Source of the DNA: an uncultured Clostridia bacterium
Lineage (GTDB): Bacteria > Bacillota > Clostridia > Christensenellales > Aristaeellaceae
Reading direction: 5' to 3'
DNA length: 64,000 nt
Assembly (NCBI GenBank): GCA_937886445.1
Contig: CALGBY010000043.1
Coordinates: forward strand, 1-64,000
Below the pieces are notes generated by a model that ran no database searches, was not told where the DNA came from, and saw only the letters and a list, made by a program, of their open reading frames with translations. The first letter of the stretch is position 1, and each line of letters opens with the position of its first letter. Positions 51,769 through 59,271 of this stretch are shown in pieces. The translations under genes and the position numbers were made by a program.

Positions 51769-51796
51769 ATCATATACAAAACGCGCTTTTTGTCAA
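51769..51796 (-). promoter_or_regulatory. Promoter of the phoH operon
   Basis: On the minus strand TTGACA (51791-51796), 16-base spacer, TATGAT (51769-51774). It is back to back with the gpmI promoter. Confidence 0.75.
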
Positions 51797-51860
51797 TGAT
51801 TACCTTATTTTGCTGTTTCCGTCCGGCCGGCACATTTCACGCGGTCTCTTTGCTAAACGC

Positions 51861-51889
51861 TTGAAAAGAAGGCGGTTTTCTGCTATAAT
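51861..51889 (+). promoter_or_regulatory. Promoter of the gpmI operon
   Basis: TTGAAA (51861-51866), 17-base spacer, TATAAT (51884-51889). Confidence 0.86.
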
Positions 51890-51975
51890 CATCATGACGG
51901 AATATGCGTTCCGCACCCTGAAAAACGACCGGGCGGCAGGCAATAAGCCCGCTCAGCCCGAAAAAGGAGAGCATT

Positions 51976-53517
51976 ATGAGCAAGAAAATGACCGCGCTGC
52001 TGATCATGGACGGTTTCGGCATCAATCCCGAAACGAACGGCAATGCCATTTACGCCGCCGGCACGCCCAATCTGGACGAACTGAAAAAAAGGTTCCCCAC
52101 CACCCAGCTGGGCGCGAGCGGCCTGGATGTGGGTCTTCCCGACGGCCAGATGGGCAACAGCGAGGTAGGTCATCTCAATATCGGCGCCGGCAGGATCATG
52201 TATCAGGAGCTGACCCATATCACCAAGGATATCGAAGACGGTGTTTTCTTTAAGAAGGAGCCGCTCATCTGGGCAATGGACAGCGTGAAGAACAACGGCG
52301 GCAGCCTGCATCTGATGGGTCTGCTTTCAGACGGCGGTGTGCACAGCCACATTACCCATCTGTACGCGCTGCTTGAAATGGCCAAAATGCGCGGCCTTGA
52401 AAAGGTATATGTACACTGCCTGCTGGACGGACGCGATGTGCCTCCCTCCTCCGCGGCGGATTATATGCAGCAACTGCAGGATAAGATCGCCGAGATCGGC
52501 ACAGGCCGCGTGGCCTCCGTGCAGGGACGCTTCTGGGGCATGGACCGCGATAACATCTGGGATCGCGTGGAAAAGGGCTATAACGCGATCGCGATGGGCG
52601 AGGGCGTACAGGAAACAGATCCCGTTGAGGCTGTGAAGAACAGCTATAAGAACGGCAAGACCGATGAATTCATGCTGCCCACCGTGATCTGCGAAAACGG
52701 AAAGCCCGTTGCCACCGTGGAAAGCGGAGACAGCATCGTGTTCTTCAACTTCCGTCCGGACCGCGCCCGTCAGATCACCCGCGCTTTCATCAAGCAGGAT
52801 TTTAACGGCTTTGAGCGCAAAAAGGGCCTGATCCCCGTGCAGTTCGTTTCCATGACGCAGTATGACGCCACCTTTACGGAACTGAAGGTGGTCAATCCGC
52901 CCGAAACGCCCAAAAACACGCTGGGCGAATATCTCTCCTCCATCGGCATGACGCAGGCGCACATTGCCGAGACCCAGAAATACGCCCATGTCACCTTCTT
53001 CTTCAACGGCGGTGTGGAAGCCCCGAACGAGGGAGAGGAGCGCTTCCTGATCGACAGCCCCAAGGTGGCCACCTTTGATATGCAGCCCGAAATGAGCGCT
53101 CCTCAGGTAACCGAAAAGGCGCTGGAGCTGATCGACAGCGGCAAATATGATGTGATGATCCTGAACTTTGCCAACTGCGATATGGTGGGCCATACCGGCG
53201 TGATGGATGCCGCTGTGACTGCCGTAAAGGAGATCGACAAGGATGTAGGCCTGCTGGTGAACGAGATCCTGAAAATGGGCGGCCGCGCCTTTGTGACGGC
53301 GGATCACGGCAATGCCGATCAGATGATCGACCCGAAGAACGGAGGCCCCTTCACCGCCCACACCACCAATCCGGTGCCCTTCATCGCCTGCGATCCCGCT
53401 CTGGTAGGGAAGGAGCTTGCGGAAGGCGGAAGACTGGCTGATATCGCTCCCACGATGCTTGACGCGATGGGCGTCGCCATTCCCGCTGAAATGACCGGTA
53501 AGAGCCTGATAAAATGA
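51976..53517 (+). CDS. gpmI: 2,3-bisphosphoglycerate-independent phosphoglycerate mutase
   Basis: Manganese enzyme of glycolysis interconverting 3- and 2-phosphoglycerate. 513 residues, normal. LIMDGFGINPETNGNAI at the N-terminus gives the first metal Asp; MGNSEVGHLNIGAGR contains the phosphorylated Ser; DGGVHSH near 117 and TADHGNADQMID near 440 complete the metal site. Ribosome site AAAAAGGAGAG. Its last codon overlaps the next ORF (ATGA). It forms the lead gene of a run of five genes. Confidence 0.97.
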   Translation: MSKKMTALLIMDGFGINPETNGNAIYAAGTPNLDELKKRFPTTQLGASGLDVGLPDGQMGNSEVGHLNIGAGRIMYQELTHITKDIEDGVFFKKEPLIWAMDSVKNNGGSLHLMGLLSDGGVHSHITHLYALLEMAKMRGLEKVYVHCLLDGRDVPPSSAADYMQQLQDKIAEIGTGRVASVQGRFWGMDRDNIWDRVEKGYNAIAMGEGVQETDPVEAVKNSYKNGKTDEFMLPTVICENGKPVATVESGDSIVFFNFRPDRARQITRAFIKQDFNGFERKKGLIPVQFVSMTQYDATFTELKVVNPPETPKNTLGEYLSSIGMTQAHIAETQKYAHVTFFFNGGVEAPNEGEERFLIDSPKVATFDMQPEMSAPQVTEKALELIDSGKYDVMILNFANCDMVGHTGVMDAAVTAVKEIDKDVGLLVNEILKMGGRAFVTADHGNADQMIDPKNGGPFTAHTTNPVPFIACDPALVGKELAEGGRLADIAPTMLDAMGVAIPAEMTGKSLIK

Positions 53518-54152
53518 TCAGCTATTACTGTGCAAAATGCGCTGCCAACTGTGCCGGCCGTCAGTGCACCGCCTGCGGGCGGCAGCTGCCGGCCGCTTCC
53601 ATGCGCGATATATGGAATGTGGCGCGCGTGCCCGCCGGGGACGGCCTCATATGGAAGCGCGCGCTGTGCCTGCTGTTTTCCGCTGTGGGCCTGCTCGCGC
53701 TGATCACCCTGCTTTCCTCTCTGCTTTCGGGCAGGGGGATGGACGGCTTTCTCGGGGCTCTGCCTGTATTGCTCACTGTGCTGCCGCTGGGGGCGTTTGC
53801 CGTGCTGTGCGTGCTGCTTTTGCAGGGCAGGGAGACCGTATGGTACATTCTTGAAAACACCGGCGTAAGGATGCAGACATGGCACAAGCCCTCGCGCCTG
53901 CATTCCTGGGCACGGCTGCAGAGCTACCACGAAAACGCGGCCTGTCCTCAGCCGGACGGTACGCTGCTTACCCCGGCCGGGGAGGTCACCCTTGCCTGGA
54001 AGGATATCAGAAATGTGAAATTTGTCCCGCAGAGCGGGCGGATCTATCTGTACCGCACACCGCATATCGCGCCGCTGATCCTGCGTATCCCCCAGGAGGA
54101 GTACGGCGGCGCCGAGGCGCTGATCAAAAAGGTATGCAAGGGGAAATACTGA
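53514..54152 (+). CDS. Zinc-ribbon membrane protein of unknown function
   Basis: 212 residues. The first 25 residues hold four cysteines (CAKC, CAGRQC, CG), a probable zinc ribbon. Two hydrophobic segments follow (around residues 50-70 and 80-105), then a cytoplasmic-looking C-terminal beta-rich domain with VTLAWKDIRNVKFVPQSGRIY. It overlaps gpmI by 4 bases and dut by one base, so it is translated as part of this operon. I do not recognise the family. Confidence 0.7.
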   Translation: MISYYCAKCAANCAGRQCTACGRQLPAASMRDIWNVARVPAGDGLIWKRALCLLFSAVGLLALITLLSSLLSGRGMDGFLGALPVLLTVLPLGAFAVLCVLLLQGRETVWYILENTGVRMQTWHKPSRLHSWARLQSYHENAACPQPDGTLLTPAGEVTLAWKDIRNVKFVPQSGRIYLYRTPHIAPLILRIPQEEYGGAEALIKKVCKGKY

Positions 54153-54577
54153 TGAAAATGCTCATCCGGTATCACGCGCCGGTCACCCCGGTCGCCAAAA
54201 CGGAAAAAGGGGACTGGATCGATCTGAGAGCCGCCGAAACCGTGGAAATGAAGGCGGGAGAGCACCGGCTGATCAGCCTCGGCATATCGGTCCGAATGCC
54301 TGAAGGCTATGAGGCGCATGTGCTGCCCCGCTCCTCCACATTTAAAAATTACGGGCTGCTGCTTGCCAATTCCTGCGGTATCATTGACGGAAGCTATTGC
54401 GGAGACAATGATATCTGGTATTTCAACGCCTATGCCACACGGGATACCGTGGTGCATTTTGATGACCGTATCTGTCAGTTTCGCCTGATGAAGAAGATGG
54501 AGGAGGTCACCTTTGAAACGGTGGATCACCTTACCGGGCCCGATCGCGGCGGTTTCGGCAGCACCGGCATTAGGTAA
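54152..54577 (+). CDS. dut: dUTP diphosphatase
   Basis: Trimeric dUTPase, 141 residues, removing dUTP and supplying dUMP for dTMP. Motifs: LISLGISVRMP near 44, PRSSTFKNYGLLLANS (motif 2), GIIDGSYCGDNDIW (motif 3 region, the YCGDND form rather than the textbook YRGE), CQFRL (motif 4) and the C-terminal P-loop-like RGGFGSTGIR (motif 5). The start ATG follows AAGGGGAAATACTG; a longer frame upstream overlaps the previous gene and is not family-like. Confidence 0.95.
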   Translation: MKMLIRYHAPVTPVAKTEKGDWIDLRAAETVEMKAGEHRLISLGISVRMPEGYEAHVLPRSSTFKNYGLLLANSCGIIDGSYCGDNDIWYFNAYATRDTVVHFDDRICQFRLMKKMEEVTFETVDHLTGPDRGGFGSTGIR

Positions 54578-54625
54578 GTAAGCCCATTTTTCTGAAATGT
54601 TCACTGCCACAGAGGAAACGGAACG

Positions 54626-55036
54626 ATGAGCGCAAAGCTGAAAAAAGCATCCTGTATCGTGTGCGTGTGCCTGATGGCTGTCTGCGCCGCGGCGAACGCC
54701 CTGCTTCTTATCCGCGCGAAAAAGGAAACGGACCGTAAAAAGGCGTATGCCTTCGCGCACGCTGAGGAGACCGGGCTTTCCGAAGAGGAGAGAGAGGGCA
54801 TGTATGCTTTTGAGCTTGCCGAATACCTCCCGCGTGAAAGCAGAAACGAGTATGACAGGATCGAGAGCGAAGAAAGAAAGTACAACAAAGCGGCTTTTCC
54901 CGTGCTGATCTACGGCTTTGCTTTCACCTGGATCCTGAGCGCCGCTCTGTATGCAGCAGGAAGGATCACAGAAAGAAAGGAAAACAACGCCTCGAAAAAT
55001 GAGACCGGCCCCGGCGGGGCGGAAAGGACTGAATGA
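54626..55036 (+). CDS. Small two-helix membrane protein, unknown
   Basis: 136 residues with a hydrophobic helix at residues 8-30 (ASCIVCVCLMAVCAAANALLL) and another near 90-112. Between them is a charged, Glu/Arg-rich stretch; the C-terminus is hydrophilic. AGAGGAAAC precedes the ATG. The downstream metal-binding protein starts one base after its stop. No recognised domain; function unknown. Confidence 0.65.
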   Translation: MSAKLKKASCIVCVCLMAVCAAANALLLIRAKKETDRKKAYAFAHAEETGLSEEEREGMYAFELAEYLPRESRNEYDRIESEERKYNKAAFPVLIYGFAFTWILSAALYAAGRITERKENNASKNETGPGGAERTE

Positions 55037-55037
55037 A

Positions 55038-55238
55038 ATGAAAAAAGTAACGGTTGAAGGAATGCGCTGTCCGCACTGCGCCGCGAGCGTGAAGAAGGTG
55101 CTGGAGGCACTGGGAACAGAATGCGAAGTGGATCTGGAAAAGAAGACTGCCTATGTAAATGGCAGCGCGGCGGATGACGCGATCAAAGCGGCAGTCGAAA
55201 GCAAGGGCTTTACGGTGACCGCGATCTGTGAGGAATAA
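55038..55238 (+). CDS. Heavy-metal-associated (CopZ-like) domain protein
   Basis: 66-residue single HMA domain, the size of copper chaperones. The metal site is MRCPHCAAS with Cys11 and Cys14. The pattern VTVEGMxCxxC then KKVLEALG...VDLEKKTAYV fits the beta-alpha-beta-beta-alpha-beta fold. It would carry Cu(I) or a similar ion to a P-type ATPase, but no such ATPase is in the window. Last gene of the gpmI run; a hairpin terminator lies about 290 bases later. Confidence 0.88.
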   Translation: MKKVTVEGMRCPHCAASVKKVLEALGTECEVDLEKKTAYVNGSAADDAIKAAVESKGFTVTAICEE

Positions 55239-55668
55239 GCACAGCAGCTGTTGAGCGACGGCAGGCCGGTGTCTGCGGTAAATGATGAATGAAGTGATCG
55301 GAAACACACCCTGTCGCGTTTGCCCTGTTTCCATTCCGGAGAAGGCATAAGGAAAGGCGCCTTCTGCTCTGCATCGTCTTTGGATCATCGCTGCGGGGAG
55401 TACTTTCCTGCCCGGAAAAGCCTTCTGCGCCCCGGGGAAAAAGCTTTCGGCACGGTATGGGAAAACGGCAGGATTCATATATGCTTCCGCATTTTTTGCA
55501 CGGACGATACCGGCCTTTCAGAATTGAAAAAAGGACACGGCACAGAATGAATGAATCGGAACGAGATCATTCTGCGGTGTCCTTTTTTGTTTGAGAATCC
55601 GCGCGGCGGCCGCGGCGGTGAAAAGCGTCTTGCGAATACCTGCATGCCGTTGGGTAACCGACCGATCC
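55239..55668. other. Gene-poor stretch, largely unexplained
   Basis: Apart from the terminator-like inverted repeat at 55527-55589, I see no supported gene. Open frames here are short, lack ribosome sites and have no family-like content. Together with the pseudogene beyond it, this looks like a decayed region. Confidence 0.5.
55527..55589. terminator. Long inverted repeat, probable bidirectional terminator
   Basis: AAAAAAGGACAC plus ACAGAATGA pairs with TCATTCTG plus GTGTCCTTTTTT. A T run follows on either strand, so it can end the HMA gene on the plus strand or any minus-strand transcript. Confidence 0.75.
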
Positions 55669-55962
55669 TTATTGTACTTCGCTGAATATGCAGGTAAGCC
55701 TTCCCATGGGGGCCGCGTCACCGTGTGTATAGAAGGAGAAAATGTCCGGACAGCCGTTTTCATCCTTCTGATAGTTATCTGCCCATTTGAACTCAATATC
55801 GATCAGATCATTTTGACCGATTTTCAGGATGCTCCCCGGAAAACTCAGCATGATCCGGCTGCCCTCGAGCTACATTTGGGCTCTGCCTGCTTCAGCCCAT
55901 GAACCGTTCTTATTGAAGGCGAAAATGATCGCCGGGTTTTCAGTTGAACATGGAACAAACAG
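55669..55962 (-). pseudogene. Decayed C-terminal fragment of a secreted/carbohydrate-binding protein
   Basis: The minus frame reads FVPCSTENPAIIFAFNKNG, then an in-frame TAG at 55870-55872, then continues coherently as LSFPGSILKIGQNDLIDIEF, KWADNYQKDENGCPDIFSFY, THGDAAPMGRLTCIF before a stop. The IDIEFKWADN and FYTHGDAAPMGR pattern resembles the C-termini I recall from carbohydrate-binding domains of secreted glycan-related proteins. Upstream of 55962 there are further stops. No ribosome site is seen. I call it the eroded end of a former gene. Confidence 0.45.
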
Positions 55963-56155
55963 TTATTATCAGTGCCAATGAAGAAACCGTGCGTCCTTTT
56001 CCGGACAATGTGACAGACTGAACGGAACCGCCGCATCCGCTCAAGAACGGGGACAAAATCATTCTATACCCGGCTTATATTGCAGCCGTCATTACGGAAT
56101 GAACAGCTGTTTGTTCAGCTGATCATATAGTGGCCGTTCGGTGCTGCCCTAAATA

Positions 56156-56197
56156 AATCCCCCTTCGTGTGCTGTTTCCGGCACACGGAGGGGGATT
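56156..56197 (-). terminator. Terminator after gapA
   Basis: AATCCCCCTCCGTGTGC and GCACACGAAGGGGGATT pair strongly on the minus strand, followed by TATTTA. Confidence 0.75.
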
Positions 56198-56257
56198 GCC
56201 AAAGATCAAAATATTATTCTATTCGATCCTGGCGGATCGGCTTTGAGCCGAAGTTGA

Positions 56258-57283
56258 TTACAGCTCGGCGAAGTACTTGATGGTGCGGACCATCTGGCTG
56301 GTGTAGCTGTTCTCGTTGTCATACCAGGACACGACCTGCACCTGATAGGTATCGTCGTCCAGCTTGGCGACCATGGTCTGGGTGGCATCGAACAGGGAGC
56401 CGAACTTCATGCCGATGACGTCGCTGGATACGATGGGATCCTCATTGTAGCCGAAGGACTCGGAAGCGGCGGCCTTCATGGCGGCGTTGATGGCTTCCTT
56501 GGTAACGTCCTTGCCCTTTACAACGGCTACCAGGATGGTGGTGGAACCGGTGCATACGGGAACGCGCTGGGCGGAGCCGATCAGCTTGCCGTTCAGCTCG
56601 GGAATGACCAGACCGATGGCCTTGGCGGCGCCGGTGGAGTTGGGAACGATGTTGGCAGCGCCGGCACGGGCACGGCGGAGGTCACCCTTGCGATGGGGGC
56701 CGTCCAGGATCATCTGGTCGCCGGTGTAAGCATGCACGGTGGTCATGATACCGCTCTGGATGGGGAAGGTATCATTCAGGGCCTTGGCCATGGGGGCCAG
56801 GCAGTTGGTGGTGCAGGAAGCGGCAGAAATGACCTGATCCTCAGCGGTGAGGGTGTCATTGTTTACGGAATAAACGATGGTCTTGGTCTCTTTATCGGCG
56901 GGAGCGGAGATAACGACCTTCTTGGCGCCGGCGTTGATATGAGCCATGGCCTTTTCCTTGGTGGTGTAGAAACCGGTGCACTCAAGAACTACGTCTACCT
57001 TCAGCTTCTTCCAGGGGCAGTTGTTGGCATCCTTTTCGGCATAGATCTTGATCTCGCTGCCGTCCACGATGATGGAATCCTCGGTGGACTCAACAGTGTG
57101 CAGACCTTCGCCGATCACGCCGCAGTAACCCTTCTGGGCGGTGTCGTACTTGAGCAGATGGGCCAGCATGGCGGGGCTGGTCAGATCGTTGATGGCGACT
57201 ACTTTATAGCCCTTCGCGCCAAACATCTGGCGGAAAGCAAGACGACCGATGCGACCGAAACCGTTGATAGCAACCTTAACCAT
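56258..57283 (-). CDS. gapA: Glyceraldehyde-3-phosphate dehydrogenase, type I
   Basis: NAD-dependent glycolytic enzyme, homotetramer, 341 residues. INGFGRIGRLAFRQ is the nucleotide loop; SCTTNCLAPMAKALN carries the catalytic Cys; TVHAYTGDQ, LNGKLIGSAQRVPV and WYDNENSY follow in order. I started at the ATG with GGAGG ten bases upstream rather than at an in-frame TTG three codons earlier. Codon use is strongly biased, consistent with very high expression. Stands alone with its own promoter and terminator; pgk and tpi are not adjacent. Confidence 0.97.
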   Translation of the reverse strand: MVKVAINGFGRIGRLAFRQMFGAKGYKVVAINDLTSPAMLAHLLKYDTAQKGYCGVIGEGLHTVESTEDSIIVDGSEIKIYAEKDANNCPWKKLKVDVVLECTGFYTTKEKAMAHINAGAKKVVISAPADKETKTIVYSVNNDTLTAEDQVISAASCTTNCLAPMAKALNDTFPIQSGIMTTVHAYTGDQMILDGPHRKGDLRRARAGAANIVPNSTGAAKAIGLVIPELNGKLIGSAQRVPVCTGSTTILVAVVKGKDVTKEAINAAMKAAASESFGYNEDPIVSSDVIGMKFGSLFDATQTMVAKLDDDTYQVQVVSWYDNENSYTSQMVRTIKYFAEL

Positions 57284-57353
57284 AGGAATCAATCCTCCTT
57301 AAAATATGTGTAGAAACACTGAAAATTGACAGGCCCGATCCGAGCCGTTACTG

Positions 57354-57382
57354 ATTATATATGATTTTCTGATTTTTTGCAA
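57354..57382 (-). promoter_or_regulatory. Promoter of gapA
   Basis: On the minus strand TTGCAA (57377-57382), 17-base spacer, TATAAT (57354-57359). An A-rich stretch runs through the spacer. Confidence 0.85.
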
Positions 57383-57442
57383 TAGTCTATAACCATTTTC
57401 TGTCCCATCGGGCGAATAATGTCCCACTTGCGCCGGAAAACG

Positions 57443-57482
57443 AAAATACCGGGCTGCCGGCAGGGGGAGGTCGGCAGCCCGG
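57443..57482 (-). terminator. Terminator after the 511-residue secreted protein gene
   Basis: CCGGGCTGCCG pairs with CGGCAGCCCGG, then TATTTTCGTTTT on the minus strand. Confidence 0.85.
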
Positions 57483-57516
57483 TGAAGAAGGTGTATGCGG
57501 TTTTCAGTCTGCCTTG

Positions 57517-59052
57517 TCAGTTGGCTTTTTCCATCAGGACCAGATCAAAGCGGGGAACGGATACCGATTTTCCGTTTTCGATGGATACGATATCGCCGTT
57601 CTTTTCGGCGTATACCTTCACCTTATCGCCTTCGGAGAAGGCGGTCTCAAGGGGAGTTACCACATAGATCAGGTTTTTGTAGCCCTTGGAGTTTTTGGCG
57701 AGCGCGATCGTGTACAGCAGGTCTTCTTCGCCCTCACGGATCTCGGTGATCCAACCGGTGTAGCCAAACAGGCGTCCGTCATAGCCCTCGCTGTTTTTCA
57801 CAAGCTTCGAGTATTCCGGCTTGATCGCGCTCTTTTTCATCTGCGCGGTCTTTTCCTCATCTGTTACGGCACGGGTGCCGGAGTATTCAAAAATGCGTTC
57901 GTTGTAGCCTTTTCTTGTCATTACAAGGCGGAAGGAATAGGTGCCTTCAAGGGATGTATCCACCTTAAAGGAAAAATTTCGCGAGGAGGATTCCTTGATG
58001 ATCTCAACGGGGCCCGATACCACCAGCATGGTGGAAACGCCGGCTTCCGTCGTTCCGGCGATCACCGTTTCCTTTTCGAGATTATCCGGCGGGATCTGTG
58101 TAACGCCGCAGATGATGCGGGTGGGGTCGTATGATACGGAATAGGAGGTCTGCGCGTCCAGAGAGCCTTCCTTGCTTACCGTTACCGTTACGATATACAC
58201 GCCGCGGGAGGGCAGCTTCACATTGACGGAAAACTTGCCGTTGCCCTTTGCCGTGCCGGTAAACAGCTGGCTTTGCGTGCTGCTCATGTTGACGCAGGAA
58301 ATATCGATATTCGCCTTTTCAAGAGTGGTCCCCTTTACCGTGAAGGTATCGCTGTGCGTTTCCTGGGGCGGCTCGGAGGTGATCGTCAGCTGGATGGGCA
58401 GCTCCGGCAGATCAAGGATCTTTGTGAAGGAAAAGCTTTTCATGATGGTTTCCAGCGCGCGTACATCGTCATCGTTCATTTTGCGGCCGGGCACCTGCAT
58501 ATCCAGCGTGATGGTAAAGCCGTTGCGTATCGTGCGTCGCTGCGCGCCGTACCAGAGCAGATTTCCGTTCTCGGTGAGGGTGTAGCGTGTCTGCAGAAAG
58601 CGCAGCACCGTGCCGCCGTAATTCTTCCAGGAGGCGGTGGAATAGCTGTAGCCCAGCTTGCCGTACACCGTTCCGTCGGTATGACCGGTGCGGAATTTCT
58701 TGCGCATGCTGTCATCCTGCAGGTTCAGGTCAAAATAGTTGATCGCGTCGGTATCCTTTACGGCGGTAAGCATGAAGCGGCGCCCGTTTTTGGTGTCAAA
58801 CGCGATCATGCGCAGGCCGTACTGATCAAAATCATCCTTGATCTCCTCCGCGTTCAGCCCCTGGGAAGTGATGAATTCAAGGTTTTCATCAATGTTTTTA
58901 TCTGTGATCACCTTTGAATAAACGCCCTTGGGCAGGGTGAAGGCGGCGCAGAAATCGTCATAGGAATAGTTTTCGGCGGAGGCGGCGGCACAGATGCCGC
59001 TCAGCGCGAGCACCAGCAGCGATAAGAGGATGATCTGTTTTGATTTATGCAT
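57517..59052 (-). CDS. Large secreted protein with Ig-like segments, unknown
   Basis: 511 residues with a signal peptide (QIILLSLLVLALSGICAAASAE). Residues 30-220 form an unrecognised N-terminal domain. After residue 220, two beta-rich, Ig-like segments appear (PIQLTITSEPPQETHSDTFTV, and a second from GVTQIPPDNLEKETVIAGTT). The C-terminal 110 residues (FGYTGWITEIREGEEDLLYT ... GDKVKVYAEKNG) look like an OB-fold-type barrel. No anchor or sorting signal. AAAGGAG precedes the ATG; the open frame extends ten codons further without a site. Function not inferred. Confidence 0.7.
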   Translation of the reverse strand: MHKSKQIILLSLLVLALSGICAAASAENYSYDDFCAAFTLPKGVYSKVITDKNIDENLEFITSQGLNAEEIKDDFDQYGLRMIAFDTKNGRRFMLTAVKDTDAINYFDLNLQDDSMRKKFRTGHTDGTVYGKLGYSYSTASWKNYGGTVLRFLQTRYTLTENGNLLWYGAQRRTIRNGFTITLDMQVPGRKMNDDDVRALETIMKSFSFTKILDLPELPIQLTITSEPPQETHSDTFTVKGTTLEKANIDISCVNMSSTQSQLFTGTAKGNGKFSVNVKLPSRGVYIVTVTVSKEGSLDAQTSYSVSYDPTRIICGVTQIPPDNLEKETVIAGTTEAGVSTMLVVSGPVEIIKESSSRNFSFKVDTSLEGTYSFRLVMTRKGYNERIFEYSGTRAVTDEEKTAQMKKSAIKPEYSKLVKNSEGYDGRLFGYTGWITEIREGEEDLLYTIALAKNSKGYKNLIYVVTPLETAFSEGDKVKVYAEKNGDIVSIENGKSVSVPRFDLVLMEKAN

Positions 59053-59094
59053 GAAAGCATCTCCTTTTTTGGCAAAAAACAATATCGCAATATT

Positions 59095-59123
59095 ATTGTA
59101 ACATATTCGTTATCGATTTGCAA
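59095..59123 (-). promoter_or_regulatory. Promoter of the 511-residue secreted protein gene
   Basis: On the minus strand TTGCAA (59118-59123), 17-base spacer, TACAAT (59095-59100). Confidence 0.78.
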
Positions 59124-59202
59124 CTATTTGTATTGCCACAGTTGCAGAGGAGAGTCTTCCCGGCACAGTGGGATAAGCACAGGCATTGCGGAAAAAGAGC
59201 AA

Positions 59203-59235
59203 ACAAAACGCGGAGCGCCTTTGCGGCGCTCCGCG
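59203..59235 (-). terminator. Terminator after the chagasin-like/Ig-like gene
   Basis: CGCGGAGCGCC-GCAAA-GGCGCTCCGCG is a perfect 11-bp stem followed on the minus strand by TTTTGTTT. Confidence 0.9.
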
Positions 59236-59271
59236 GGAGAAATGAGGTGATCAATTCAGGGGAAGCACTGA

